Source: Paenibacillus castaneae
Lineage (GTDB): Bacteria > Bacillota > Bacilli > Paenibacillales > Paenibacillaceae
Assembly: GCF_002884445.1 (NCBI RefSeq)
Contig: NZ_KZ614144.1
Span: 971,272 to 1,035,271 of the forward strand
Direction: 5' to 3'
Length of the DNA: 64,000 bases
In this document: piece by piece, positions 44,994 to 53,428 of the stretch
Position numbering within the stretch: the stretch's first letter is position 1
Layout of the letters: the number at the start of each line of letters is the position of its first letter
The notes under the pieces: model-generated
What the model saw: the letters and a program-made list of their open reading frames with translations, nothing else
Database searches by the model: none
What the model was told of the DNA's origin: nothing
Program-made: the position numbers and the translations under genes

Positions 44994-45161
44994 TTGTGCA
45001 CAGGCTTAAATAATAAGGAATAGTGAAGAGATACAAAAACTGTGGATATATCAGTTTTTTGAGATATCCACAGGGGTATAAGTTGTTTCTATGTAGTGTG
45101 AAATGATGCATAAATAAGATACGACGAGTATTATGCACAATCAGACCACAGATGTGGATGA
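44994..45161. promoter_or_regulatory. Cluster of DnaA-box-like sites
   Basis: TTGTGCACA (44994), TGTGGATAT (45041), ATATCCACA (45064), TTATGCACA (45131, exact consensus) and TGTGGATGA (45153) fall within 168 bases. The second and third form a hairpin. Such clusters bind DnaA away from the origin in bacilli. No replication gene is near, so this is not called an origin. Confidence 0.4.
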
Positions 45162-45171
45162 ATGAGCAAGA

Positions 45172-45837
45172 TTAGGATTGGTTGTAGCTCGAGAGCAGGT
45201 AAGAAGTTGTTCTATGCTTGGATGCTTGGCCGCGCAATATGCCTTCCTGTTCAAATCGCTGAAGCCAGTCAATAGCTGTTCGGTTGCTAATTTGAAATTC
45301 ACGAGCGACTTCGCTAGGTTTAAGCTTTCCATCTCGGCGCATAGCCAATTGAATGAGAAGCTGCTTGCGAATTTCCCATAGCTTGGTGGGCTTTGTACTT
45401 TCACCGCTATAGGTTAATGCCCACCAATGCCCAATTGCTTGCTTTAATTGGAACATGCATTTTTGTGAATGGTTTTTCACCTGCCAAGCCGAGAAACGAA
45501 GTACAATCCAGCCTGACAAGACAAGATCATTCTGGCGAATGAGATGGTCATTGAATTCGGCAGGCGAAATATTGCGAGCGTGAGTTGTAAAGCCGTCAAT
45601 TTCGACTACCAATCGCATTCCGTTCTTAATATATACGAAATCAGCAAATCTTTGGCCTCCTTTATGGTCAACAAAAGGATGCTCGGCGCGAAGACCGTCA
45701 TAATTGTGGTCGAATGCCGGGCCCCACACTTGCTCAAGAAAAGAGATTGAGGATATATCCAGCTTGCTGCGATAGGAGCTGCTTAGAGCAGCTTCTCGTT
45801 CAAAGCGTTCAATAAATGATATCAGGTTAGGATGCAT
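45172..45837 (-). CDS. DUF559-type nuclease with C-terminal helix-turn-helix
   Basis: A ~221-residue protein; ATG 45837 with AGGAGG upstream is preferred over the frame start at 45915. Residues ~10-150 look like a PD-(D/E)xK very-short-patch-like nuclease: Glu in FLEQVWG, Asp in QRFADFVY, then LVVEIDGFTTH, and LSGWIVLRFSAWQV as the following beta strand. Residues ~165-221 form a winged-helix-like DNA-binding module (KPSEVAREFQISNRTAIDWL). The fusion of nuclease and HTH is less usual. Substrate and role are unknown. Confidence 0.75.
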   Translation of the reverse strand: MHPNLISFIERFEREAALSSSYRSKLDISSISFLEQVWGPAFDHNYDGLRAEHPFVDHKGGQRFADFVYIKNGMRLVVEIDGFTTHARNISPAEFNDHLIRQNDLVLSGWIVLRFSAWQVKNHSQKCMFQLKQAIGHWWALTYSGESTKPTKLWEIRKQLLIQLAMRRDGKLKPSEVAREFQISNRTAIDWLQRFEQEGILRGQASKHRTTSYLLSSYNQS

Positions 45838-45870
45838 TTCTATTCCTCCTTTTTGTGTAAGAAATGAAAA

Positions 45871-45908
45871 CACCCCGACTGCAGCGCTTAGCGCTGCAGT
45901 CGGGGTGT
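45871..45908 (-). terminator. Perfect GC-rich hairpin upstream of the nuclease gene
   Basis: CACCCCGACTGCAGCGCT and AGCGCTGCAGTCGGGGTG flank a 1-2-base loop. On the minus strand a GTTTTC run follows, so it can end the transcript of the upstream gene (46064-46603) or attenuate the nuclease gene. Confidence 0.7.
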
Positions 45909-46063
45909 GCTTCACTCCAATGCATATATAACTTCATATTAGCGAATAGAAGGCATTCATACAAGTGAGCTGGAGTAGTTCTGGCTAACTCTACCCTGAT
46001 ACGTATGGATGTACAAAGGTTAATTGGCTGATCGGAGGAGGTGGGCCAATTAATCTTTTCTTA

Positions 46064-46603
46064 TTACTTCTTGCGCTTTGTGGTGCGCCGGCGGACTTGG
46101 CTTTTGCCTGAGCCTGTTCCAGTACGAGGCTTGCGGCGCTTGCGGCGTTTTGGTTTCCATTCTCCGTCATCATCATCCGAATCGGAGGAGGACTTTTTGA
46201 AGGAGCCCATAAGCACTTTGACAAGCGGAGCCATCTGAGAAACGCTGCTCATGACCTTCTGAACCTTCGTAACGGTGCTCAGAATCCCGTCGATTCCACC
46301 AAGCCGATCCAAGTAGCCTTTAATTTCTCCTAAGCTGGCAAGAGAAAAGCCTGTTTTGGCAGGGGTGGTCGAATCCACTAAGTCTGCTGCTTTCTCAGGC
46401 AAGACAACGGGCAGTATATCCTGGCCTGGAGGGGGCGGTGTCATCGGCGGCATAGACGGCAGATTCGCACCAAAGTTAAAGCCGCCAGATTTGGCTCCCA
46501 TCGATTTATGAGGAGGTCCTTCACCTGCGCGGTAGCCACCGTGTCCATTATAGTGTTGGTTGCCGGTACCGGAGGAGTTGTTGCGATAATTCACACGGAT
46601 CAC
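46064..46603 (-). CDS. VrrA/YqfQ-like low-complexity protein
   Basis: A 179-residue protein starting at GTG 46603 (a second GTG lies 3 codons on). The N-terminal third is Gly/Asn/Pro rich. Residues ~85-145 form an amphipathic helical region (LASLGEIKGYLDRLGGIDGI, MSSVSQMAPLVKVLMGS). An acidic run SDSDDDDGE and a strongly basic tail (KRRKRRKPRTG, RRRTTKRKK) end it. The order recalls Bacillus YqfQ/VrrA, thought to be sporulation-linked. Upstream, TAGTCTATG (46619-46627) reads CATA-N3-TA on the minus strand, like a sigma-E/K -10. Role uncertain. Confidence 0.55.
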   Translation of the reverse strand: MIRVNYRNNSSGTGNQHYNGHGGYRAGEGPPHKSMGAKSGGFNFGANLPSMPPMTPPPPGQDILPVVLPEKAADLVDSTTPAKTGFSLASLGEIKGYLDRLGGIDGILSTVTKVQKVMSSVSQMAPLVKVLMGSFKKSSSDSDDDDGEWKPKRRKRRKPRTGTGSGKSQVRRRTTKRKK

Positions 46604-46923
46604 AACCCTTTTTTATAATAGTCTATGGAATAGGCAAACATACGGATTGGACTAATGTCCCGAGATCCTATATTTTTTATAGATTAATGCCCTGTGCCTG
46701 TATGATTTGCCGCTCTTCCAGAAAAGCTGATTAATCCTTCCATTCTGTAATGCGTGAATACGGTAATGTTTGAATAAATCTGTTAAAAAAGCTACAATGA
46801 AAGCATTGGTTTAAATATGAGAACGTCATGATTTTATCTAATATGATGCTTATATTTTTACGCGAAACGTGTAGAGCGCCGTCATCGACGGGCGTTTGCC
46901 GTTTACGCATGTAATAGGGGTGG
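46604..46923. other. Divergent intergenic control region
   Basis: This 320-base gap separates two divergent genes. It has no supported frame. Visible items are the CATA-N3-TA motif for the minus-strand gene at 46619-46627 and AT-rich stretches with GCCGTCATCGACGGGCG (about 46880), a short hairpin before the YerC-like gene. Confidence 0.4.
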
Positions 46924-47220
46924 ATGCACATGCAGCTGAAAAAGCTGAACGATAAAGCAATAGATCAATTATTTGAAGCGGTACTAACCTTGAAATCGGT
47001 TGAGGAATGTTATGTGTTTTTTGACGACTTGTGTACGGTTAATGAAATTCAGTCGTTATCTCAGCGGTTAGAGGTTGCTCGTATGCTCGGCAAGGGCAGC
47101 ACGTACAATGCAATTGAAGCGGAAACAGGAGCGAGCACGGCGACAATCTCACGGGTGAAGCGCTGTTTGAATTACGGCAATGACGGCTACAAAATGGCTT
47201 TAGAGCGTCTCGGAAGGTAG
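46924..47220 (+). CDS. YerC/TrpR-superfamily DNA-binding protein
   Basis: A 98-residue all-helical regulator. FEAVLTLKSVEECYVFFDDL and LCTVNEIQSLSQRLEVARML, then STYNAIEAETGASTATISRV, are the YerC/YecD pattern with a TrpR-like helix-turn-helix. In Bacillus the relative YerC is linked to cell growth and essential-like functions; the ligand and targets are not known. An ATG two codons further on (46930) is also possible. Confidence 0.88.
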   Translation: MHMQLKKLNDKAIDQLFEAVLTLKSVEECYVFFDDLCTVNEIQSLSQRLEVARMLGKGSTYNAIEAETGASTATISRVKRCLNYGNDGYKMALERLGR

Positions 47221-47229
47221 GTCCTTTCC

Positions 47230-48006
47230 ATGAAGCCGGGCGTTCTAGTCATTAGTCATGGCTCCAGAGAGGCTGAATGGGTTCAGCTAGTGGATGAAGC
47301 TGTAGCTGCTGCTGCGGCTTCTCTTCCGTTGGCAGGTATTCCAGTATATTCCTCCTTTCTTGAAATTGTCGAGGGACGGCTCATTCAGGATGGAATTGAT
47401 GAGTTGGAACGGCAGGGCGTAACGGATATGCTGGTTATACCGTTATTCGTCTCCTCAGGAAGCACTCATGTTGACGAGATTGGACAGGCGTTTGGCCTTC
47501 CATGGGTATCGGATTTAGAAGGCGATCTTGGCACTTTCCGTGTTGAAGCGAAGGTGCATTATGGCCTGCCGATTAACGATGATCCAGAAATTGCTGAGCT
47601 TCTAGCAACTCATGCTGAGGATTTGTCTACAGAGCCTGCGAAGGAAGCGTTATTGCTGATCGGTCACGGGAGCAAGGAAGACGTATTCCACCAAAGGTGG
47701 GAGCTGGGTCTGAAGCAGCTGAGTGAACAGCTTCGAAAGCTCGGCGGCTATGCACGTGCAGATTATGCCATGCTGCTGCCCGATCAAGCGGCAATGAAGC
47801 TTGCCGGCATGCAGGCGGAGCATCCAGAGGAAGCGGTCATTGTAGTTCCGCTGTTTCTGAGCCAGGGTTATTTTACAAATCATGTAATTCCGACTCGGCT
47901 TGCAGGGCTTGATTATCGGTACAATGGACGGGCTATGCTTCCTCATCCGGCAATTGAACGTTGGCTGGAGCGGCAGATGACTGACTGGTTGAAAGCCGGA
48001 AGTTAA
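47230..48006 (+). CDS. CbiX/SirB-type sirohydrochlorin chelatase
   Basis: A 258-residue protein with two similar halves, as in the long CbiX/SirB chelatases. The first begins VLVISHGSREAEW with metal-site His10, then VIPLFVSSGSTHVDEI. The second begins LLLIGHGSKEDVFHQRW and ends VVPLFLSQGYFTNHVIP. It inserts Fe2+ (siroheme) or Co2+ (cobalamin) into sirohydrochlorin. No siroheme or cobalamin genes are adjacent, so the metal is open. Confidence 0.85.
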   Translation: MKPGVLVISHGSREAEWVQLVDEAVAAAAASLPLAGIPVYSSFLEIVEGRLIQDGIDELERQGVTDMLVIPLFVSSGSTHVDEIGQAFGLPWVSDLEGDLGTFRVEAKVHYGLPINDDPEIAELLATHAEDLSTEPAKEALLLIGHGSKEDVFHQRWELGLKQLSEQLRKLGGYARADYAMLLPDQAAMKLAGMQAEHPEEAVIVVPLFLSQGYFTNHVIPTRLAGLDYRYNGRAMLPHPAIERWLERQMTDWLKAGS

Positions 48007-48072
48007 TCAAGATTTATTAGCTAATCGCATATTATGATGTAGGTTGAGTGATTGTTAGGGGTGAACCGATAG

Positions 48073-48987
48073 ATGGCAATCAAACGGGCAAGACTGATAT
48101 ATAACCCGAGTTCAGGAAGAGAAGAAATGAAAAAGCGTCTGCCGGATATTTTGCAGCGATTAGAACAGGGCGGTATTGAAACAAGCTGTCATGCGACCAT
48201 TGGTGAAGGTGATGCTACGATTGCTGCTTCTGAAGCGGCGGATCGCGATTATGATATGATTATTGCAGCTGGCGGCGACGGCACGCTGTATGAAGTCATT
48301 AATGGATTAACGAACAAGTCGAACTGTCCTCCTCTTGGTATTTTGCCGCTGGGAACGACGAATGATTTCGCGAGAGCGATGGGTATTCCGAGAGCCTGGG
48401 AGTATGCGGTCGACTTGATCATTCAACAATATACGCGGCCGATTGACGTCGGGAAGGCGAATGATCGTTATTTTATTAATATTGCTGGCGGCGGCTCATT
48501 GACAGAACTGACCTATGATGTGCCGAGCAAGCTCAAGACGATGATTGGGCAGCTCGCTTATTATATGAAGGGTTTGGAGAAAATGACCCGCCTGCGCCCG
48601 ACCGAATTAACATTCCAAGCGGCTGGCGTCGGTCAGTTCCACGATGAGTTCATGATGTTCCTCATTTGCAACAGCAATTCGGTTGGCGGATTTGAACGCC
48701 TTGCGCCGGATTCCAAGCTGGATGATGGTTTGCTTGATGTGCTGTTGATCCGCAAGTGCAACTTGCCTGAGTTTATTAAGCTCGTGTCACTTGCGCTTCG
48801 CGGCGAGCATCTCAATGATCCGCATGTGATCCACTTCCGGACCAACGAGCTGAAGGTAACGACACCGGATTACGTACAGATTAACCTCGATGGTGAATAT
48901 GGCGGCGTGCTGCCATGCACATTCTCGGTGCTGCCGCTGCACTTGAATATTTTTGCGGATAAAACGGGCGTGTCTACTTATAGATAA
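48073..48987 (+). CDS. dgkB: Diacylglycerol kinase, DgkB type
   Basis: A 304-residue soluble lipid kinase that phosphorylates diacylglycerol back to phosphatidic acid, recycling lipid from teichoic acid synthesis. ARLIYNPSSGREEMKKRLPD, IIAAGGDGTLYEVINGL and LGILPLGTTNDFARAMG are the ATP and catalytic motifs, and GGGSLTELTYDVP follows. In Bacillus dgkB is likewise next to the RlmCD-type methyltransferase gene, as here (53 bases downstream). Confidence 0.93.
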   Translation: MAIKRARLIYNPSSGREEMKKRLPDILQRLEQGGIETSCHATIGEGDATIAASEAADRDYDMIIAAGGDGTLYEVINGLTNKSNCPPLGILPLGTTNDFARAMGIPRAWEYAVDLIIQQYTRPIDVGKANDRYFINIAGGGSLTELTYDVPSKLKTMIGQLAYYMKGLEKMTRLRPTELTFQAAGVGQFHDEFMMFLICNSNSVGGFERLAPDSKLDDGLLDVLLIRKCNLPEFIKLVSLALRGEHLNDPHVIHFRTNELKVTTPDYVQINLDGEYGGVLPCTFSVLPLHLNIFADKTGVSTYR

Positions 48988-49040
48988 GAGCGGATTAAAG
49001 CTTGCAAGAAACAGCAATGAAGAAAGAGCGGAGAGAATTT

Positions 49041-50546
49041 ATGAACAAAGGCAGAAGCAGAGGCGGCAGCAGGGGGAAATCGCGAAGCACAGGAAATGCT
49101 AGTGCAGCGGCAGCTCCAATAGATGCGCCTTTTCAAAAAAATGAAGAAGTCACTGTCGATATCATCGGCCTGACTCATGATGGAGAAGGGGTAGGCCGCG
49201 CTGACGGCTATACCCTTTTTATACAAGGGGCGCTTCCTGGTGAACGCGTGCGCGCCAAGGTTATGAAAGTAAAGAAGCAGTATGGTTATGCACGGCTGGA
49301 GGAGATTGTTCTTAAGAGCCCCTCACGTGTGGAGCCGCCTTGTGATATATATAAGGAGTGCGGCGGCTGCCAGCTGCAGCACTTCGATTATCCTGCACAG
49401 CTGGAGTGGAAGAGACAGCATGTGGTGGACAATTTAATGCGGATCGGGAAGCTTAAAGTAATTGGCGAAGCTAATCGTGAAGGTGCGATTATTTCGGAGG
49501 GAATCATCGTTCATGAAACGGTTGGAATGGACGAGCCTTGGCGTTACCGGAATAAGGCTGCGGTACCTGTTGGCATAAGCTCGAAGGATGGCGAGCTGCT
49601 CGCTGGTTTCTATGCACGGAGCAGCCATCGCATTATCGATATGGACGATTGTCTCATTCAGCATAATGACAATGACGAAGTCATTCGTATGGTGAAGAGA
49701 ATCGGCAGGGAGCTGGGAGCCTCGCCCTATGATGAGGAAACAGGCGGCGGCATGCTTCGTCATGTGATGGCGCGGACGGGAGTAGTCACTGGTGAAATCA
49801 TGGTCGTGCTCGTAACGAATGGCAAAAAGCTGCCGTCGGCAGAGCTTTGGGTTCAACGAATTCGTGAAGAGCTGCCAGCTGTGAAGAGCATCGTGCAGAA
49901 CGTCAATGAGCGGAACACGAATGTCATATTCGGTGATGAAACGAAAGTGCTATGGGGCAGTGAAGTGATATATGATGAGCTCGACGGTATTCGCTTCGCG
50001 ATTTCCGCTAGATCGTTCTATCAGGTGAACCCGGTACAGACGGTTGAGCTTTACCGTAAAGCGGTTGAGTATGCAGGCTTGACGGGATCGGAGACGGTAA
50101 TCGATGCTTATTGCGGTATTGGTACCATCTCGTTATTCCTTGCTCGGCAAGCGGGCCGCGTGTATGGAGTGGAAATCGTTCCAGAAGCGATTGAGGATGC
50201 AGCAAGGAATGCTGCGCTGAATGGTATCGAGAACGCGTCATTTGAAGCGGGACCTGCGGAGGTCGTTATTCCTCGCTGGCGCGAGGAAGGCATAACGGCA
50301 GATGTAATCGTCGTTGATCCACCAAGAAAAGGCTGCGATCCTGCACTGCTTGAAACGATTCTCGCAATGAAGCCGGAAAGAGTTGTTTATGTGAGCTGTA
50401 ATCCGTCTACGCTTGCTCGGGATTTGAGAGTGCTGGAGGATGGCGGATACCGCACGGCTGAGGTTGTGCCGGTGGATATGTTTCCTTGGACGGTGCATGT
50501 GGAGAGCTGTGTGTTGCTAGTGAGAGATGTTGTAACCACCCAATAA
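49041..50546 (+). CDS. rlmCD: 23S rRNA (uracil-C5) methyltransferase, RlmCD type
   Basis: A 501-residue SAM enzyme. A basic Gly/Ser/Arg tail precedes a TRAM domain (~25-90; LTHDGEGVGRADGYTLFIQG). A partial iron-sulfur cysteine set is in PPCDIYKECGGCQLQHF. The methyltransferase core has DAYCGIGTISLFLA, VVDPPRKGCDP with the first Cys region and VYVSCNPSTLARDL with the nucleophile Cys. ATG 49041 with GGAGAG upstream is chosen over 49002 and 49017. Which uridines it modifies cannot be read from sequence. Confidence 0.93.
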   Translation: MNKGRSRGGSRGKSRSTGNASAAAAPIDAPFQKNEEVTVDIIGLTHDGEGVGRADGYTLFIQGALPGERVRAKVMKVKKQYGYARLEEIVLKSPSRVEPPCDIYKECGGCQLQHFDYPAQLEWKRQHVVDNLMRIGKLKVIGEANREGAIISEGIIVHETVGMDEPWRYRNKAAVPVGISSKDGELLAGFYARSSHRIIDMDDCLIQHNDNDEVIRMVKRIGRELGASPYDEETGGGMLRHVMARTGVVTGEIMVVLVTNGKKLPSAELWVQRIREELPAVKSIVQNVNERNTNVIFGDETKVLWGSEVIYDELDGIRFAISARSFYQVNPVQTVELYRKAVEYAGLTGSETVIDAYCGIGTISLFLARQAGRVYGVEIVPEAIEDAARNAALNGIENASFEAGPAEVVIPRWREEGITADVIVVDPPRKGCDPALLETILAMKPERVVYVSCNPSTLARDLRVLEDGGYRTAEVVPVDMFPWTVHVESCVLLVRDVVTTQ

Positions 50547-50677
50547 ACTCTTGCTATAACAAATAAAGTTCTGCTAAAAACGTAATAAACCCGTGCTAAA
50601 TAGGGTGAGTGAATGAGAATAGGAAGCAGATATTGCTTACCTACAGCCCCCTCAAAGCACGCTAGAGAATACAAAAT

Positions 50678-50724
50678 AACCGAGCGAGATTCAGGTAATA
50701 TCACTGAGTTCGCTCGGTTTTTCA
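50678..50724 (+). terminator. Terminator of the methyltransferase gene
   Basis: AACCGAGCGA (50678-50687) pairs perfectly with TCGCTCGGTT (50710-50719), followed by T5. Confidence 0.85.
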
Positions 50725-50812
50725 TTTGACCGAATGATGATTAATATATTTTTATTGTAAACATTTTGCTTTCGCCTGTTGTGCGAGAGCGTGCTGTAAT
50801 AGCGAGATAATA

Positions 50813-50852
50813 AAAAAAGGAACAAGTCAATAAGTTGACTTGTTCCTTTTTT
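50813..50852. terminator. Bidirectional terminator for the yibE/F gene
   Basis: AAAAAAGGAACAAGTCAA (50813-50830) pairs perfectly with TTGACTTGTTCCTTTTTT (50835-50852) around a TAAG loop. It lies 15 bases past the stop of the minus-strand gene. Confidence 0.9.
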
Positions 50853-50866
50853 GGTATTGTTTGCAA

Positions 50867-52039
50867 TTACTCGTATACAGGAGTCTCTACTGCGGGAACC
50901 TTTTCATATTTAGGAATAATTGTGGATGCTACGAATGCTACGGCCGGTATGAGGAGTACGATTCCTATACACCCGCTCATTCCCAGGATGACTTCAATAG
51001 CTATAAAATTCATATTCAGCAATTGAGCAACGGAAACTCGCATCGCGTAGATGATAATTAGTGAACTGAGAGCACTGCCTGTGAAAGCAAGAATAAGGGT
51101 GGTAGCCATCGTACCCATCATATCACGCCCCACATTAAGTCCCGACATATACAATTCTTTCTTACCAATGTTTGGATTGGCTAGAAAAACCTCATGAACG
51201 GCTGCTGCAATAGAGATGCTTACGTCCATCATAGCTCCTAACGAAGCGAGTAAAATTCCTGCAAATAACAAATCGCTAAGCTGTAAACCGGTGTTATGGG
51301 AAATGGTAACTAACGACTCTCCACTTTCTATGTTATACCCCGAAATATGCGTCAAATTTCCGGCTATATAGGCGATAAGACCGGCAACAGTCACCCCAAT
51401 GATCGTACCGATTATAGCGGACCAGGATTTTGAGCTCCACCCATTTAATAAAACCAGCGTGACAAAAGTTGATAAAACGACGATCAAAACAGATGCCCAA
51501 ATTGGGGAGTAACCTCTGTACAGCATAGGAATATATAAATAAATAATACAAGCAAAAGTGAAAATAATGCCGAATACAGACATTAGCCCTTTTCTGCCTC
51601 CGATCAGCCATAAAGCTGCAAAGAATAGCAAAATTAAACCCAGGATTACGGGAGCTTTGTGGTTACTGTATACATAAACTTCATAATCTTTAGTGGAAGC
51701 AGTATCAACATTTACAACAACCGTTGAGCCTTTTTTGAAAATATTGTGATTGTACAGGCTAACATAATTCATGACTTTGTGAACTTCGCCTTTATGCTCG
51801 CCAGAAAGAAGTTTTACCTCCATCTGTTGGGTTCCTGTTCTAAGATTGAGTTGATCAGGACTCTTTTCTAAATCTTCACTAATGATCGTCAAAACTTGTG
51901 CCGTTACATATTTAGAATAAGTGAGTCCCGATTGGAGGTATTTCACCTCAGGAGCCTTGCTGAACAAATAAATTGAAGCACAGATGATCAGCAGTGCCAC
52001 GAGAGAGAGCACCGTTCTTGTCTTCTTAGATATTTTCAT
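50867..52039 (-). CDS. YibE/F-family membrane protein
   Basis: A 390-residue protein. An N-terminal helix (~9-28) is followed by a ~110-residue extracellular domain (LKSGEHKGE-like segment VKLLSGEHKGEVHKVMNY). Eight or so helices fill ~130-375; LLFAGILLASLGAMMDVSIS and SGLNVGRDMMGTMATTLILA are the YibE/F signatures. The function of the family is unknown; transport is suspected. CGGAGG precedes the ATG. It is divergent from the HupE-like gene and shares a 159-base promoter region with it, so may be co-regulated with the surface locus. Confidence 0.88.
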   Translation of the reverse strand: MKISKKTRTVLSLVALLIICASIYLFSKAPEVKYLQSGLTYSKYVTAQVLTIISEDLEKSPDQLNLRTGTQQMEVKLLSGEHKGEVHKVMNYVSLYNHNIFKKGSTVVVNVDTASTKDYEVYVYSNHKAPVILGLILLFFAALWLIGGRKGLMSVFGIIFTFACIIYLYIPMLYRGYSPIWASVLIVVLSTFVTLVLLNGWSSKSWSAIIGTIIGVTVAGLIAYIAGNLTHISGYNIESGESLVTISHNTGLQLSDLLFAGILLASLGAMMDVSISIAAAVHEVFLANPNIGKKELYMSGLNVGRDMMGTMATTLILAFTGSALSSLIIIYAMRVSVAQLLNMNFIAIEVILGMSGCIGIVLLIPAVAFVASTIIPKYEKVPAVETPVYE

Positions 52040-52150
52040 ATACTACCTCCGAATAAGTTGTATGAAAAACGGCTTAAATACATTAATTAATCTATCTTAT
52101 TGGTTGAAAATGTACAAGAATATTTATGTATTATTTTTGTAATTAAATAA

Positions 52151-52159
52151 TGGTATTAT
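52151..52159 (+). promoter_or_regulatory. Extended -10 promoter of the surface locus
   Basis: TGGTATTAT (TG-N-TATTAT) lies about 40 bases before the HupE-like start, in an AT-rich divergent region. No strong -35 is seen. Confidence 0.4.
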
Positions 52160-52198
52160 GAGACCTGAATAATATTCAAGTTAATTTAGGAGGCAGAA

Positions 52199-53290
52199 AT
52201 GGTGAAGAGAATGGGCAGGCTTTTTATATTTTCGACAATTATGTTTGTGTTTTTATTGGGGTTATTTCCATCCGTTACATCCGCTCATGATAATGACAGC
52301 ATAGCTTTTACAGATATTTCGATCAAAGGCAATGTAATTAAATTTGTAATACAAATTGATATGTATGATATAAGGGTAGAGGCAACACCGGAGAATCCAG
52401 ATGTAGGGGATAAAACTTCTGAAGCGTACGATCGGTTTGTTAAAGAGTCGCATGATCCTGTAGAGAAGTACTTGTTATCTAATATAGAATTATATGCTGA
52501 TGATTTACCGCTTAAAGGAAAACTAACGCAGCTGAGTCAAGTTGACAAAGAGGATCAGAACCAACCATTTGCAGAAGCGGTGCTTGAGTATCCAGTTGAA
52601 AATAGTCCCCAAAAATTTGAACTAGATTATAATTTGGTTTTTGAACGTGATTCATATCATGTCAATTATGTTAATGTAGCGCTCGGAGATTTAAAAGCAA
52701 ATGCTGTGTTCGTCTCTGAGCTTCATGAGCTTCGAATTGGACAAATGAGTTTACCCTATACGTTGGAGCATTTTTTTCTGCTTGGTCTTAAGCATGTATT
52801 GACACTGTTTGAATCTATTATTTTAATCGCTCTATTAATTATAGGTCGTAAATCCGTCAAGCAGCTTGCAGCAGCTTTGTTCGTTTTTTTGGGAATTTAT
52901 TCATTGACTTTAATTTTGGCAGGTTTACAGCTATTAAACTTGCCTGATCATTTTATTCATTCAATTATTGCACTAAGTATTTTCATAGTCTCGTTATATA
53001 CCTTACTAAGCAAGAAAAAAAATCTCTATCTATGGCTAGCAGGGGGTTTCGGTTTCTTCTACGGATTCGGATATGCCGAAGGTTTGGCCGGGTTGAAATC
53101 GGATGGAGGGCATAAAATATACTCTGTTCTGGCTTATACTGTCGGAATCGGTGCCGCTGTATCTATAATTGCATTAATCTTGTACCTCGTTCTTCATTTC
53201 GTATTAAAGGTTAAGAACTTATTTTCTTGGATCTTAAAAACGCTTTTGTTGTTTGGCATAGTATGGTTCATTGTAAGAGCATTTTTCTAA
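52199..53290 (+). CDS. Divergent HupE/UreJ-like membrane protein
   Basis: A 363-residue protein. A signal peptide (1-~28, ending VTSAHD) precedes a ~160-residue extracellular domain and ~6 helices. The membrane half parallels the HupE/UreJ_2 family: LEHFFLLGLKHVLTLFESII sits where canonical members have the GxxHxLxGxDHLLFL metal motif, and LPDHFIHSIIALSIFIVS where they have PxWxVEpaIALSI. One His remains, but the DH pair is lost, so metal binding is doubtful. AGGAGG precedes the start. It opens the cluster with the cohesin/dockerin proteins. Confidence 0.6.
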   Translation: MVKRMGRLFIFSTIMFVFLLGLFPSVTSAHDNDSIAFTDISIKGNVIKFVIQIDMYDIRVEATPENPDVGDKTSEAYDRFVKESHDPVEKYLLSNIELYADDLPLKGKLTQLSQVDKEDQNQPFAEAVLEYPVENSPQKFELDYNLVFERDSYHVNYVNVALGDLKANAVFVSELHELRIGQMSLPYTLEHFFLLGLKHVLTLFESIILIALLIIGRKSVKQLAAALFVFLGIYSLTLILAGLQLLNLPDHFIHSIIALSIFIVSLYTLLSKKKNLYLWLAGGFGFFYGFGYAEGLAGLKSDGGHKIYSVLAYTVGIGAAVSIIALILYLVLHFVLKVKNLFSWILKTLLLFGIVWFIVRAFF

Positions 53291-53428
53291 TGCAAAGTTA
53301 AATGTGTAAATGTTTACAAATAAATCACGTAATTCCCAATTGGATTTAACAAATTAACCCTATAATTTGACGGGTCGGGCTTGATAAGAGCTCGCAACAT
53401 TTTATTCAAAAGGGGTGTTGATTTCGCA

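Noticed and set aside
44994-45161. Chromosome replication origin
   Set aside because: DnaA-box-like sites are present, but dnaA, dnaN and the usual neighbours are absent and no AT-rich unwinding element is seen.
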